Shown here: positions 1-8,950 of the stretch, one piece after another
Position numbering within the stretch: the first letter of the stretch is position 1
Layout of the letters: every line of letters starts with the position of its first letter
Assembly: GCA_947492825.1 (NCBI GenBank)
Contig: CANLNT010000001.1
Span: forward strand, 620,001 to 684,000
Source of the DNA: an uncultured Paracoccaceae bacterium
GTDB taxonomy: Bacteria; Pseudomonadota; Alphaproteobacteria; Rhodobacterales; Rhodobacteraceae
Direction: 5' to 3'
DNA length: 64,000 bases
Translations under genes and position numbers: made by a program
Notes under the pieces: model-generated
The model's input: the letters and a program-made list of their open reading frames with translations, nothing else
What the model was told of the DNA's origin: nothing
Databases searched by the model: none

Positions 1-1
1 T

Positions 2-670
2 GCCAAGCTGATCCTGGACGCTGGTGCCGACGTAATCACGTTGGGCGATCACGCTTTTGACCAGAAAGAGATGCTGAGTTTCATCGACAAGGAACCCCGC
101 ATCATCCGCCCGCTGAATTATTCCAAAGCCGCCCCCGGTGCCGGTGCGCGCGTCTTCAGCGATGCGCGCGGGCGCAAGGTGCTGGTGGCGCAGGCGCTGG
201 GGCAGGTGTTCATGAAACGCCCCTTTGATGACCCGTTTTCGGCCATTGATGCGGTGCTGCGGCAATATCCGATGGGCGGGGCCGTGCAGGCCAGCCTGAT
301 CGACATCCACTGCGAAGCAACGTCCGAGAAGATGGCAATGGGCCACTTCTGCGATGGCCGTGCCAGCATCGTGGTCGGTACCCACACTCATGTGCCCACA
401 GCTGATGCGATGATCCTGCCGGGTGGGACGGCGTTCCAAAGCGATGCGGGCATGTGCGGCGACTACAACTCTGTCATTGGTATGGACAAGGCCGAGCCGC
501 TGCGCCGATTTATCACCGGCATGCCCAAAGCGCGGTTCTCGCCCGCCAATGAGCCCGCGACCCTGTCCGGGCTGTATGTTGAAACCGACGACAAAACCGG
601 CCGCGCCACAAATGTAGCGATGGTCCGGCAGGGCGGGCGGCTGGCGCAGGCAGGGCCTGATGCGGGTTGA
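2..670 (+). CDS. YmdB-family metallophosphoesterase, 5' truncated by the window edge
   Basis: Reading from base 2 gives an uninterrupted frame into this gene, so the true start lies outside the window. The fragment matches the TIGR00282/YmdB calcineurin-like phosphoesterase family, whose characterised members hydrolyse cyclic nucleotides. Visible motifs are AGADVITLGDHAFDQKE, where the family usually has GNH, then DIHCEATSEKMAMGH and the metal-binding GTHTHVPTADA. The Asn-to-Asp change in the GNH motif affects a usual metal ligand and may be a lineage feature. The stop overlaps the next gene's start by 11 bases, so the two are probably cotranscribed. Family assignment is firm; the substrate is unknown. 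Confidence 0.85.
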   Translation, partial: AKLILDAGADVITLGDHAFDQKEMLSFIDKEPRIIRPLNYSKAAPGAGARVFSDARGRKVLVAQALGQVFMKRPFDDPFSAIDAVLRQYPMGGAVQASLIDIHCEATSEKMAMGHFCDGRASIVVGTHTHVPTADAMILPGGTAFQSDAGMCGDYNSVIGMDKAEPLRRFITGMPKARFSPANEPATLSGLYVETDDKTGRATNVAMVRQGGRLAQAGPDAG

Positions 671-1601
671 GGGGCGGCTGGCGCTGACCCTCATCCTGAT
701 TTGCCTTGGCGCGGGCTGGGGCATGACGATCCCGCTGATAAAAATCATCGTCGAAGCAGGGTATCCGCCGCTGGCCATCGTGTTTTGGCAGTTTGTCATC
801 ATCTCATTTCTGCTGGCCGCCCTGATCGCGCGGCGCGGGACATGGCCGCCAGTGGGGCGGGTGCCGCTGTTGGTCTGGCTCTTTATCGCGCTGGTGGGCA
901 CGCTTATTCCGAATGCGGCCAGCTACCGGGCCACGCTGTTTCTGCCTGCGGGCGTGATGGCGATCATCATCGCCTCTGTTCCGATGTTTGCGCTGCCGAT
1001 TGCGTTGTTGCTTGGCACTGACCGGCTGAGTTTTGTGCGGCTTTTGGGGCTTTGCGCGGGGCTTGCAGGCGTTGCCCTGATCGCCTTGCCAGAGGCGAGC
1101 CTGCCGGATCGCAGTATGGCCGCCTTCCTGCCGCTCGCGCTGATCGCCCCGTTTTGCTACGCAGTCGAAGCGAATGTCGTGGGCAAATGGGGCACCGGTC
1201 CGCTGGACCCGGTGCAGGTGCTGTTCGGGGCCTCGGTGCTGGGGGCGGTGCTGACGCTGCCGCTGGCGTTGGCAACCGGTCAATGGGCCGCGCCGCAGAC
1301 ACCCTATGACGTGGCAGATGTCACATTGGTGGTCACCGGGCTGATCCATGGCGCGGTCTATACCGCTTACGTCTGGCTGGTGGGCCGGGCAGGGGCCGTC
1401 TTTGCCGGGCAGGTCGCCTATCTGGTCACTGGCTTTGGTGTGATCTGGTCGATACTGCTTTTGGGTGAACGCTATTCGGGCTGGGTTTGGGCCGCACTTT
1501 TGCTAATGCTGGCCGGGCTTGCGCTGGTGCAACCGCGCGAAAGGCTTGAAAGCGATGCAACACCGGGCGACACTGCACCTACATCGGCCAAGGGGCGGTA
1601 A
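660..1601 (+). CDS. EamA-family (DMT superfamily) transporter
   Basis: A 313-residue hydrophobic protein with about ten predicted membrane spans in two repeated EamA halves, typical of drug/metabolite transporters that export amino acids or other small metabolites. It starts inside the end of the phosphoesterase gene and its stop directly abuts the start of the next gene, so translational coupling in a three-gene operon is likely. Substrate cannot be read from sequence. The short hydrophilic C-terminus (about 25 residues) is ordinary for the family. Confidence 0.85.
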   Translation: MRVEGRLALTLILICLGAGWGMTIPLIKIIVEAGYPPLAIVFWQFVIISFLLAALIARRGTWPPVGRVPLLVWLFIALVGTLIPNAASYRATLFLPAGVMAIIIASVPMFALPIALLLGTDRLSFVRLLGLCAGLAGVALIALPEASLPDRSMAAFLPLALIAPFCYAVEANVVGKWGTGPLDPVQVLFGASVLGAVLTLPLALATGQWAAPQTPYDVADVTLVVTGLIHGAVYTAYVWLVGRAGAVFAGQVAYLVTGFGVIWSILLLGERYSGWVWAALLLMLAGLALVQPRERLESDATPGDTAPTSAKGR

Positions 1602-3383
1602 ATGAACGCCATTTTTGAACTGACACAAGCGCAGGGCGCCTATCTGACCATGGCTGTGGTGGCAGGCATGTTCGTGATGTTCCTGCGCGAGGTCTACCCG
1701 ACAGAGGTGGTGGCGATGATCGGCGTCAGCGTGCTGCTGATCACCGGGGTGCTGGCCTATGACGATGCGGTGGCAGTCTTTGCCAACCCCGCACCCTGGA
1801 CGATTGCGGCCATGTTCGTGATCGTGGCGGCGCTGGTGCGCACCGGCGCGCTGGACGCGCTGACCCACGTGGTGGAACGACAGGCCAAGCGGAACCCGGC
1901 ATTGGCCATCGGTGGCGCGCTGTTCTGCGTGGCCTTCGCCTCTGCGATCATGAACAACACGCCACTGGTGGTGGTGATGATCCCGATTTTCATCCAACTG
2001 GCCAAAACGCTGGGCACGTCGGCGTCCAAGCTGTTGATCCCGCTTAGCTATGCGGCCATCGTGGGCGGCACCATGACCCTGATCGGCACCTCGACCAACC
2101 TGCTGGTGGATGGTGTGGCGCGCTCCAGCGGCATGGAACCCTTTGGCTTGTTTGAAATTTTTCCCATTGGCCTTGTCGTGGTCGCATGGACCTTTGCCTA
2201 TCTTTACTTTGTGGCACCCCGGCTGCTGCCCGACCGCTCCAGCCTTGGGGCGATGTTGTCGGACCGGTCCAAGATGCGATTCTTTTCCGAGGCGGTGATC
2301 CCGCCCGAAAGCAACCTCATCGGGCGCGAGGTGCTGGATGTAAAGCTGTTCAAACGCGACGGCGTGCGGCTGATCGACGTGATCCGTGGGGATGAATCCC
2401 TGCGCCGCAACCTCAAAGACGTGGTGCTGCAAAAGGGCGACCGGATCGTTTTGCGCACCGCGATGACCGAACTTTTGTCGCTGCAGGCCACGCCAGAGCT
2501 CAAGCGGGTCGATCAGGTCTCGGCGGTGGAAACCACCACGGTCGAGGTGCTTATCACCCCCGATTGCCGCATGGTTGGCCGCAAGCTGGGCGCGATGCGG
2601 CTGCGGCGGCGTTATGCGGTCTATACGCTGGCGGTTCACCGCCGCGACACCAACATCGGCACGGCCATTGATGATGTCACGGTGAAGGTGGGTGATACCC
2701 TGCTGCTGGAGGGCACGCCCGAAGATATCGGGCGGCTGAGTGCCGATATGAACCTTGGCGACGTCTCCAAACCCTCGGCCCGCGCCTATCGGCGCAGCCG
2801 CGCACCGGTGGCGATTGCGGTGCTTTTGGGCGTGGTCGGGCTGGCGGCGCTGAACGTGGCCCCGATTTTGCTGCTGGCGATGGTCGGCGTGACCATCGTG
2901 CTGATGACCGGCTGCATCGACGCAGAAGAGGCTTTTGCCAATATCGACGGCCAGCTTTTGGCGCTGATCTTCGCGATGCTGGGGGTGGGGGCCGCGCTGC
3001 AATCCTCGGGCGCTGTGCAGATCGTGGCAGAGGCCGTGTCGCCGGTGATGACCGTGCTGCCGCCGTTTCTGGTGGTGCTGGCGGTCTATGCGATGGCCTC
3101 GATCCTGACTGAACTGGTCAGCAACAACGCCGTGGCCGTGGTGATGACGCCGGTGGCGATTGGTTTGGCGCAAGTCTTGGGCGTAGACCCAAGGCCCTTG
3201 GTGGTGGCGGTCATGATCGCGGCAAGCGCCAGTTTCGCCACGCCCATCGGCTATCAGACTAACACGCTGGTCTATGGACCGGGGGGCTACAAGTTCGGGG
3301 ATTTCCTGCGCGTCGGCATCCCGCTGAATGTCACACTCGCCCCGCTGGTCAGCTTTGTGATCCCGTTTATTTGGCCGCTCTGA
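1602..3383 (+). CDS. SLC13/DASS-family permease with central TrkA-C domains
   Basis: A 593-residue inner-membrane carrier. It has two membrane halves (about residues 10-205 and 400-593) flanking a cytoplasmic segment (about 220-385) that looks like two RCK_C/TrkA-C domains. SLC13-type signature sequences are visible: SAIMNNTPLVVVMIP and GTSTNLLVDG in the first half, and LTELVSNNAVAVVMTP with ATPIGYQTNTLVYGPGGY in the second. Relatives transport sulfate or dicarboxylates with Na+. It begins at the base after the previous stop, with no gap, which supports an operon. The exact substrate is not inferable. Confidence 0.87.
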   Translation: MNAIFELTQAQGAYLTMAVVAGMFVMFLREVYPTEVVAMIGVSVLLITGVLAYDDAVAVFANPAPWTIAAMFVIVAALVRTGALDALTHVVERQAKRNPALAIGGALFCVAFASAIMNNTPLVVVMIPIFIQLAKTLGTSASKLLIPLSYAAIVGGTMTLIGTSTNLLVDGVARSSGMEPFGLFEIFPIGLVVVAWTFAYLYFVAPRLLPDRSSLGAMLSDRSKMRFFSEAVIPPESNLIGREVLDVKLFKRDGVRLIDVIRGDESLRRNLKDVVLQKGDRIVLRTAMTELLSLQATPELKRVDQVSAVETTTVEVLITPDCRMVGRKLGAMRLRRRYAVYTLAVHRRDTNIGTAIDDVTVKVGDTLLLEGTPEDIGRLSADMNLGDVSKPSARAYRRSRAPVAIAVLLGVVGLAALNVAPILLLAMVGVTIVLMTGCIDAEEAFANIDGQLLALIFAMLGVGAALQSSGAVQIVAEAVSPVMTVLPPFLVVLAVYAMASILTELVSNNAVAVVMTPVAIGLAQVLGVDPRPLVVAVMIAASASFATPIGYQTNTLVYGPGGYKFGDFLRVGIPLNVTLAPLVSFVIPFIWPL

Positions 3384-3480
3384 GCGGGGTGCCGCAAAGA
3401 ACGTAGTCGGGCTTATCGCCAACCCGTCGGGGCGGCATCGTCCATTGTCACTCGGACCAATGGCGAGACAAAGGACGATC

Positions 3481-3520
3481 GATGGGCCCGGCGGGCTAAA
3501 GCCCTTGTTCCGGGCCCATC
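3481..3520. repeat. 11-bp-arm inverted repeat in the SLC13-yebC intergenic region
   Basis: The 300 bases between the SLC13 gene and yebC (3384-3683) contain no convincing gene. They do hold a perfect inverted repeat: GATGGGCCCGG (3481-3491) and its complement (3510-3520). The 18-base loop itself contains a GGGCT/AGCCC hairpin. There is no downstream T-run, so it is not a standard intrinsic terminator. It could act as a structured RNA end or a protein site; function unknown. Confidence 0.55.
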
Positions 3521-3683
3521 AGCGCGTTGATCCAGCGGTAGCAAGGTCCCCAAAACAGATAGACCAATCAAATTCGATCCAATTCTGCTGACCTGTCTCC
3601 AAACCAATACATGCCTAGCCCCGCTTGAACGTCGCCCCTGATCTGGCGTAAGAGATCGCAAACCCGTAGATGAGGATCACGAC

Positions 3684-4433
3684 ATGGCCGGCCACTCCAA
3701 ATGGGCAAATATTCAGCACCGCAAGGGGCGTCAGGATAAACTGCGCGCCAAGGTGTTTTCCAAGATGTCGAAAGAGATCACCGTGGCCGCCAAGATGGGC
3801 GACCCCGACCCCGACAAGAACCCGCGCCTGCGCCTGGCCGTGAAAGAGGCAAAGTCCGTCTCTGTGCCCAAGGACGTGATCGAACGGGCGATTAACAAGG
3901 CCGTGGGCGGGGACGCGGAAAACTATGATGAGATCCGCTATGAGGGGTACGGCCCCAATGGTGTGGCGGTGATCGTCGAGGCGATGACCGACAACCGCAA
4001 CCGGACAGCGTCGACCGTGCGGTCGACGTTTTCAAAGAACGGCGGCAATCTGGGTGAAACCGGCAGCGTGGGCTTCATGTTCGACCGCAAGGGCCAGATC
4101 ATCTATCCGGCCGATGTGGGCGACGAAGACACCGTGATGATGGCCGCGATTGAAGCAGGTGCCGAGGACGTGCAATCCGACGAAGGCGCCCATGTGATCA
4201 TCTGTGCCGATACCGATCTCAATGACGTGTCAAACGCGCTTGAGGCGGAACTGGGCGAAAGCGAAAGCACCAAGCTGATCTGGAAGCCGAACCTGTCGAC
4301 AGAGCTTGATTTGGACGGGCTGACCAAGCTGATGAAGCTGGTGGATACGCTGGAAGAAGACGATGACGTGCAGACCGTAACCACCAACTTTGAAGCCTCT
4401 GACGAGGTGATGGAAGCCTTTGCCAACAGCTGA
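3684..4433 (+). CDS. yebC: YebC/PmpR-family protein
   Basis: A 249-residue protein with the invariant family N-terminus [15 protein letters not shown] and the three-domain YebC layout, full length. Family members were long described as DNA-binding regulators (PmpR), and are more recently linked to ribosome function at difficult (proline-rich) sequences. The sequence alone does not separate these roles. The start is preceded by a GAGG-like ribosome site. It stands alone, followed by a palindrome and a hairpin. Confidence 0.96.
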   Translation: MAGHSKWANIQHRKGRQDKLRAKVFSKMSKEITVAAKMGDPDPDKNPRLRLAVKEAKSVSVPKDVIERAINKAVGGDAENYDEIRYEGYGPNGVAVIVEAMTDNRNRTASTVRSTFSKNGGNLGETGSVGFMFDRKGQIIYPADVGDEDTVMMAAIEAGAEDVQSDEGAHVIICADTDLNDVSNALEAELGESESTKLIWKPNLSTELDLDGLTKLMKLVDTLEEDDDVQTVTTNFEASDEVMEAFANS

Positions 4434-4443
4434 TCCGAGGCGG

Positions 4444-4464
4444 CGATTATTCGTCGCATAATCG
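4444..4464. repeat. CGATTATTCGTCG-type palindrome, copy 1
   Basis: Just after yebC lies a 21-base near-palindrome that starts CGATTATTCGTCG and ends ATAATCG, with one mismatch in the arms. A perfect version occurs at 48336-48356, also directly 3' of a gene (lolD). The shared sequence and position suggest a small dispersed intergenic repeat, probably forming an RNA hairpin at the transcript end. Confidence 0.6.
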
Positions 4465-4465
4465 G

Positions 4466-4495
4466 GGCAGGGGCTTGGCCCCTCTGCCGCCTTTT
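4466..4495 (+). terminator. Candidate terminator hairpin after yebC
   Basis: GGCAGGGGC and GCCCCTCTGCC form a stem around a TTG loop, followed after a few bases by CTTTTA. The T-run is short, so termination would be weak. It lies 33 bases after the yebC stop. Confidence 0.5.
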
Positions 4496-4510
4496 AGGCG
4501 TCATTCACCC

Positions 4511-4535
4511 CAGGATATTTTTGGCCAGAAGAAGG
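4511..4535 (+). repeat. TATTTTTGGCCAGAAGAAGG intergenic element, copy 1
   Basis: This block reads GGATATTTTTGGCCAGAAG then AAGG. A near-identical block is at 18997-19020 and a diverged copy on the other strand at 10461-10491. It lies upstream of an EamA gene start (4574). The purine-rich AGAAGAAGG end resembles a ribosome-binding site. Confidence 0.55.
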
Positions 4536-4573
4536 GGCTTGCGCTCGGCCAAGGCTGGGCAGAGGGTGCGCGG

Positions 4574-5470
4574 ATGACCAGCCCGTCGCGTCCCCTTGCC
4601 GGAATTCTCTGGATGGCCCTGACCGGGGTGATGTTTGTCTGCGTGACAGCCATTGTGAAACACCTGGGCGACGCGGTGCCTGCGGCGCAGGCGGCGTTTT
4701 TGCGCTATGTGCTGGGGCTGGTGTTTCTGATCCCGATGATCCGACCGATCCTCGCGGCACATCTGACCGCCCGGCAGGTCAAGCTTTTTGCGCTGCGCGG
4801 GCTGGCACATTCCGCCGCTGTCATCCTGTGGTTCTTTGCCATGGCCCGTATCCCGCTGGCAGAGGTCACGGCGATGAATTATCTCTCGCCGGTCTATGTC
4901 ACCCTTGGGGCCGCACTTGTCTTGGGCGAGGCGTTGCCGCCGCGTCGCTTGGCGGCCGTGCTGGTCGCACTGCTCGGCGCGGTGATCATCCTGCGCCCGG
5001 GCCTGCGCGCGGTGGAGCCGGGGCATATCGCAATGCTGGGCACGGCGGTGCTGTTCGCGGTGGGCTATCTTTTGGCCAAGCAATTGGCCGGAGAGGTGAA
5101 CGCCGCCGTGGTGGTGGGCATGCTTTCGATCACCGTGACCATCGGCTTGGCCCCCTTTGCCTGGGCGGTTTGGGTGCCGGTAACACTGACTGATCTGGGC
5201 TGGCTCTTCCTTGTGGCCTGTTTTGCCACCGTTGGGCATTACACCATGACACTGGCTTTTGCCGCCGCCCCGTTGACCGTGACGCAACCGGTTACGTTTT
5301 TGCAACTGATCTGGGCGGTGCTGCTAGGATGGTTCGTCTTTGGCGAGGCAGTGGACGGCTGGGTGATCTTTGGCGGGGCGCTGATCATGGCCGCCGTCAG
5401 CTTCATCACCTGGCGCGAGGCGCGCGCCAAATCCGCCCTGACCCCGGCGGTGCCGCAAACCAAGGGCTAA
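4574..5470 (+). CDS. EamA-family (DMT superfamily) transporter
   Basis: A 298-residue membrane protein with about ten spans and two EamA halves, separate from the one at 660-1601. The ATG at 4574 is preferred over an in-frame start at 4475, because the extension would run through the intergenic hairpin and repeat element. The stop overlaps the convergent choV stop in the four bases CTAA. No substrate is evident. Confidence 0.83.
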   Translation: MTSPSRPLAGILWMALTGVMFVCVTAIVKHLGDAVPAAQAAFLRYVLGLVFLIPMIRPILAAHLTARQVKLFALRGLAHSAAVILWFFAMARIPLAEVTAMNYLSPVYVTLGAALVLGEALPPRRLAAVLVALLGAVIILRPGLRAVEPGHIAMLGTAVLFAVGYLLAKQLAGEVNAAVVVGMLSITVTIGLAPFAWAVWVPVTLTDLGWLFLVACFATVGHYTMTLAFAAAPLTVTQPVTFLQLIWAVLLGWFVFGEAVDGWVIFGGALIMAAVSFITWREARAKSALTPAVPQTKG

Positions 5471-6489
5471 CCAGCGCCGCGCTGCGCCAGCCGTTTCAAA
5501 AGAGAGGCCTGATTGATCTGTCCAATCGGCGCGCCGCCTTCGGTCACAAACAGCGGTTGATCGGTAATCTGGGCGATAATGTCCTGCACCGGGGTTTCGG
5601 CGTCAATCTCTTGCCCCGTCGCATTCAGGCCCAGCGGCACCATCACATCCCGCGCCGTCAGCACACCCAGAGGGTTCATGTGGGTGACAAAGTCGGCCAC
5701 ATAATCGTTGGCAGGGTTGGTGAAAATCTCGCGCGGGGTGCCGCATTGCACGATGCGCCCGCCTTCCATGATCGCGATGCGGTTGCCGATCTTGAAGGCC
5801 TCGTCCAGATCATGGCTGACGAAGATAATCGTGCGCCCGCGCTGGGCCTGCATCTCTAGCAACTCATCCTGCAGCCGCGTGCGGATCAGCGGATCAAGCG
5901 CCGAAAAGGGTTCATCCATCAGCAGGATCGGCGCATCCGTGGCAAAGGCGCGGGCAAGGCCCACCCGTTGCTGCATCCCGCCCGACAGCTCCCCCACCAG
6001 CGCGTCCGCTCGGTCAGCCAGACCAACCAACGCCAGTTCCTCGTCCACGCGCTTGCGGCGCGCGGCTTTGGCCGTGCCGCCCAGTTCTAGCCCAAGGCCC
6101 ACGTTGTCGCGCACCGTGCGCCAGGGCAGCAGGCCGAATTGCTGGAACACCATCGACACGCATTGCTGGCGCACGCGGCGCAGGTCGCGGCTATTGGCGG
6201 TGCCAACAGCGCATGACCAATCGCCGTCATGGATGCGCACCTCTCCCCGGACGACGGGGTTCAGCCCGTTGACCGCGCGCAGCAGCGTTGACTTGCCGGA
6301 GCCAGACAGGCCCATAAGCACAAGGATTTCGCCCTCTTCCACGGTCAGGGAACAATCGTGCACGCCCAGGATCTGGCCACACGCCTTTTGGATGTCGGGG
6401 CGTTCGCGGCCTTCGTCCATCAAGGGCAGGGCGGCTTCCGGCTTGTCACCAAAGACAATTGAAACGTTGTCAAACTCAACCGCGCTCAT
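5467..6489 (-). CDS. choV: Choline/betaine ABC transporter ATP-binding protein ChoV
   Basis: A 340-residue ATPase of the ProV/OpuA class. Walker A GLSGSGKST is near residues 60-68, the ABC signature LSGGMQQRV near 168-176, and Walker B ILLMDEP near 188-194. A C-terminal tail beyond about 270 resembles a single CBS-like segment. It energises import by ChoW with substrate delivered by ChoX. Its start overlaps the choW stop by four bases (ATGA), so the three genes form the choXWV operon, divergent from betICBA. Context makes choline the probable substrate. Confidence 0.93.
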   Translation of the reverse strand: MSAVEFDNVSIVFGDKPEAALPLMDEGRERPDIQKACGQILGVHDCSLTVEEGEILVLMGLSGSGKSTLLRAVNGLNPVVRGEVRIHDGDWSCAVGTANSRDLRRVRQQCVSMVFQQFGLLPWRTVRDNVGLGLELGGTAKAARRKRVDEELALVGLADRADALVGELSGGMQQRVGLARAFATDAPILLMDEPFSALDPLIRTRLQDELLEMQAQRGRTIIFVSHDLDEAFKIGNRIAIMEGGRIVQCGTPREIFTNPANDYVADFVTHMNPLGVLTARDVMVPLGLNATGQEIDAETPVQDIIAQITDQPLFVTEGGAPIGQINQASLLKRLAQRGAG

Positions 6490-7316
6490 TTCGACACCCG
6501 CAACATCCGGTCCAGCATGATCGCCACGACCACGATGACAAAGCCACTTTCAAACCCAAGCGAGGTGTTCACCGTATTCAACGCCCGGATCACCGGCACA
6601 CCCAATCCGCTGGCACCCACAAGTGCGGCGATCACCACCATCGACAAGGATAGCATGATGGTCTGGTTCAGCCCCGCCATGATCTGCGGCAGGGCTGAGG
6701 GCAATTCGACCTTCCACAACAACTGCCGTTTGGTCGCGCCAAAAGCCTCAGCCGCTTCGATCAGCGCCGTGGGGGTTGAAGACACGCCCAGATAGGTCAG
6801 CCGGATCGGCGCGGGCAGCACAAAGATCACCGTGGCAATCAGTCCCGGCACCATACCGATGCCAAAGAACACGATGGCCGGGATCAGATAAACAAAGGTC
6901 GGCAGCGTCTGCATCAGGTCCAGCACCGGCACCATCGCGCGATAAAGACGCGGGCGGTGTGCCGCGGCAATGCCAATTGGCACGCCCACACTCATGCAGA
7001 CCACGCAGGCTGACAGCACCAGCGTCAGCGACTGCATCGTCTCTTCCCAATAGTCCTGATTGAGGATGAACAGGAACCCCGCGACGATCAGCAACGGCGT
7101 CTTCCAAGAGCGTTGCAGCACAAAGGTCAGTGCCGCAAACACCGCGATGATGATAAAGGGATGTGGCGTTTCCAACACCCAAAGGATGCCGTCAATCAGC
7201 GCCTCCATCGCGTCGGATAGTGCATCAAAGAAGAAGGCGAAGTTATTGTTGAGCCAATCAAAAATCGACTTGGCCCATTTGCCGATGGGGATCTTGTTTT
7301 CGGTTAGCCAGTCCAT
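6486..7316 (-). CDS. choW: Choline/betaine ABC transporter permease ChoW
   Basis: A 276-residue inner-membrane permease of the ProW/OpuAB class. An N-terminal amphipathic stretch is followed by about six membrane spans with the binding-protein-dependent transport motif, seen around EAAEAFGATKRQLLWKVELP, which docks onto ChoV. It is separated from choX by 51 bases holding a hairpin, and overlaps choV by four bases. Choline specificity is inferred from the adjacent bet genes and ChoX. Confidence 0.93.
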   Translation of the reverse strand: MDWLTENKIPIGKWAKSIFDWLNNNFAFFFDALSDAMEALIDGILWVLETPHPFIIIAVFAALTFVLQRSWKTPLLIVAGFLFILNQDYWEETMQSLTLVLSACVVCMSVGVPIGIAAAHRPRLYRAMVPVLDLMQTLPTFVYLIPAIVFFGIGMVPGLIATVIFVLPAPIRLTYLGVSSTPTALIEAAEAFGATKRQLLWKVELPSALPQIMAGLNQTIMLSLSMVVIAALVGASGLGVPVIRALNTVNTSLGFESGFVIVVVAIMLDRMLRVSK

Positions 7317-7336
7317 CGCGCCCTCTTGTCGAAATA

Positions 7337-7358
7337 GGCGGCCCCGTAGGGGACCGCC
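7337..7358 (-). promoter_or_regulatory. Hairpin between choX and choW
   Basis: GGCGG-CCCC and GGGG-A-CCGCC form a stem with one bulged base around GTA, in the 51-base gap between choX and choW. Such hairpins after binding-protein genes often protect the upstream message or partly terminate, so that the binding protein is made in excess over the permease. That role is an inference here. Confidence 0.5.
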
Positions 7359-7367
7359 CGGTTGGTC

Positions 7368-8297
7368 TTACATGCCCAGCTTGGCTTTGACCGCCGCGAC
7401 GGCGTCACCGCCGTCCTTGGTGGTCACACCGTCAAGCCAGCCCATGAAGGCATCGGGGTTGGCCGAGAGCCACGCCATCGCTGCATCTGCGGGGTCTTCT
7501 CCGTCGTTCAGGATCGCGCCCATGATCTCATTCTCCATCGCCAGCGAGAATTCGAGGTTCATCAGCATATTGCCAACATTCGGGCAGCTGTCGGCAAAGC
7601 CTGCGGTGGTGTTGGTGAACACGGTGGCCCCGCCCAGATTTGGGCCAAACCAGTCATCGCCGCCTTCCAGATAGGACATCTCGAAATTGGCGTTCATCGG
7701 ATGCGGTTCCCAGCCCAGAAAGACGATAGGCTCGTCCCGGCCACTGGCGCGGTCAACCTGTGCCAGCATACCCTGCTCAGAGCTTTCGACCACTTCAAAA
7801 CCTGCGTCACCCAGACCAAAGGCGTTGTCGGCGATCATGTCCATGATCAGACGGTTGCCATCGTTGCCCGGCTCGATGCCGTAGATTTTGGCGTCCAGCG
7901 CGTCAGCCTTGGCAGCGATATCTGCAAAATTGGCAAGCCCCATGTCCGCGGCAGCCTTGTTCACGGCCAGCGTGTACTTGGCGCCTTCAAGATTGGCGCG
8001 CACGGTGTCCACAGTGCCTGCCTCGCGGTAGGGGGCAATGTCAGCCTCCATCGTCGGCATCCAGTTGCCCAGAAAGACGTCTACGTCGCCCTCTGCCAAT
8101 GAGATATAGGTCACAGGCACGGACAGTACCTTGATCTCTGTCTCATACCCCAGCGCATCCAACACCACCGTTGTGGCAGCGGTGGTGGCGGTGATGTCGG
8201 TCCAGCCCACATCCGAAAAGGTGACGCTGTCGCAATCTGCAAAGGCAGGTGCAGCGGCGCAAATGGCCAGCACAGACAAGGTGTTTTTAAGGTTCAT
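7368..8297 (-). CDS. choX: Choline ABC transporter substrate-binding protein ChoX
   Basis: A 309-residue periplasmic binding protein of the OpuAC/ChoX class. The chosen ATG at 8297 gives a clean signal peptide (MNLKNTLSVLAICAAAPAFA, cleavage before DCDSVTF) and has a GGGAGAA ribosome site. An upstream in-frame start would run through the BetI operator. Aromatic residues expected for quaternary amine binding are present (for example NWMP and GWEPHPMN). It captures choline for ChoWV. The promoter region is shared with divergent betI. Confidence 0.92.
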   Translation of the reverse strand: MNLKNTLSVLAICAAAPAFADCDSVTFSDVGWTDITATTAATTVVLDALGYETEIKVLSVPVTYISLAEGDVDVFLGNWMPTMEADIAPYREAGTVDTVRANLEGAKYTLAVNKAAADMGLANFADIAAKADALDAKIYGIEPGNDGNRLIMDMIADNAFGLGDAGFEVVESSEQGMLAQVDRASGRDEPIVFLGWEPHPMNANFEMSYLEGGDDWFGPNLGGATVFTNTTAGFADSCPNVGNMLMNLEFSLAMENEIMGAILNDGEDPADAAMAWLSANPDAFMGWLDGVTTKDGGDAVAAVKAKLGM

Positions 8298-8326
8298 GAC
8301 GTTTCTCCCAGATTGGCGGTTTTTTG

Positions 8327-8346
8327 TTGATTGACGAGTCAATCAA
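8327..8346. promoter_or_regulatory. Perfect palindrome, probable BetI operator
   Basis: TTGATTGACGAGTCAATCAA has perfect 9-base arms around GA. It lies in the 89-base gap between choX (start 8297) and betI (start 8387), within 30-41 bases of both ATGs. The form resembles the BetI box described for proteobacterial choline regulons (TTGATTG...CAATCAA). A single site could repress both directions until choline is present. Confidence 0.8.
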
Positions 8347-8386
8347 AAACCAAATATCCTGCTGGGGCAACAAGAAAGATCAGATA

Positions 8387-8950
8387 ATGCCCAAGCTCGG
8401 GATGGAACCTATACGCCGCGCGGCCCTAGTGAAAGCCACGATTGCCGAGGTCGGCGATGCCGGGTCGCTGGATGTGAGCGTCAGTAAAATCGCCAAGCGT
8501 GCAGGCATGTCGTCCGCGCTGGCGCACCATTATTTCGGCGGCAAGGACCAGATTTTTGTGGCCGCGATGCGCCAGATTCTGCGCGACTTCGGCGCGCAGG
8601 TTGTGACAGCGCTCAAGGCGCAGCCGGGGAACCGGGCAGGGGCCATCGTTGACGCCTGCTTTGCGGATGAATGCTTTGCCCCCGCCACGATCAGCGCCTG
8701 GATGACATTCTACGTGCAGGCTCAGACCAACCCGGATGCGCTGCGGCTCTTGCAGCTGTACCAGCGGCGGTTGCGGTCCAATCTGACACATGCCCTGCGC
8801 GGCAACGCGGCCGACCCGCAAGAGGCGGCAGATATGCTCGCCGCCCTGATCGACGGGTTCTACATCCGCGCCGCGTTGGCCAAGCCAGAGGCGAATGCCC
8901 GCGCCAAAGTGCTGAAGATGCTCGATATTCTGACCCATGGTGCGGCATGA
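8387..8950 (+). CDS. betI: TetR-family choline-responsive repressor BetI
   Basis: A 187-residue TetR regulator. The ATG at 8387 gives MPKLGMEPIRRAALVKAT, matching known BetI N-termini; an earlier start would include the operator. The helix-turn-helix is around residues 25-55 (VSVSKIAKRAGMSSALAHHYF). BetI represses choline uptake and oxidation genes when choline is absent. It overlaps the next gene by four bases (ATGA) and heads betI-betC-betB-betA. Confidence 0.92.
   Translation: MPKLGMEPIRRAALVKATIAEVGDAGSLDVSVSKIAKRAGMSSALAHHYFGGKDQIFVAAMRQILRDFGAQVVTALKAQPGNRAGAIVDACFADECFAPATISAWMTFYVQAQTNPDALRLLQLYQRRLRSNLTHALRGNAADPQEAADMLAALIDGFYIRAALAKPEANARAKVLKMLDILTHGAA

Noticed and set aside
1503-3422. 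639-codon open frame antisense to the SLC13 gene
   Set aside because: His/Gln/Arg-rich translation with no domain; a typical shadow of a GC-rich coding strand.
8671-8946. N-terminal extension of betC
   Set aside because: Would overlap betI; the start at 8947 matches choline-sulfatase and overlaps the betI stop.
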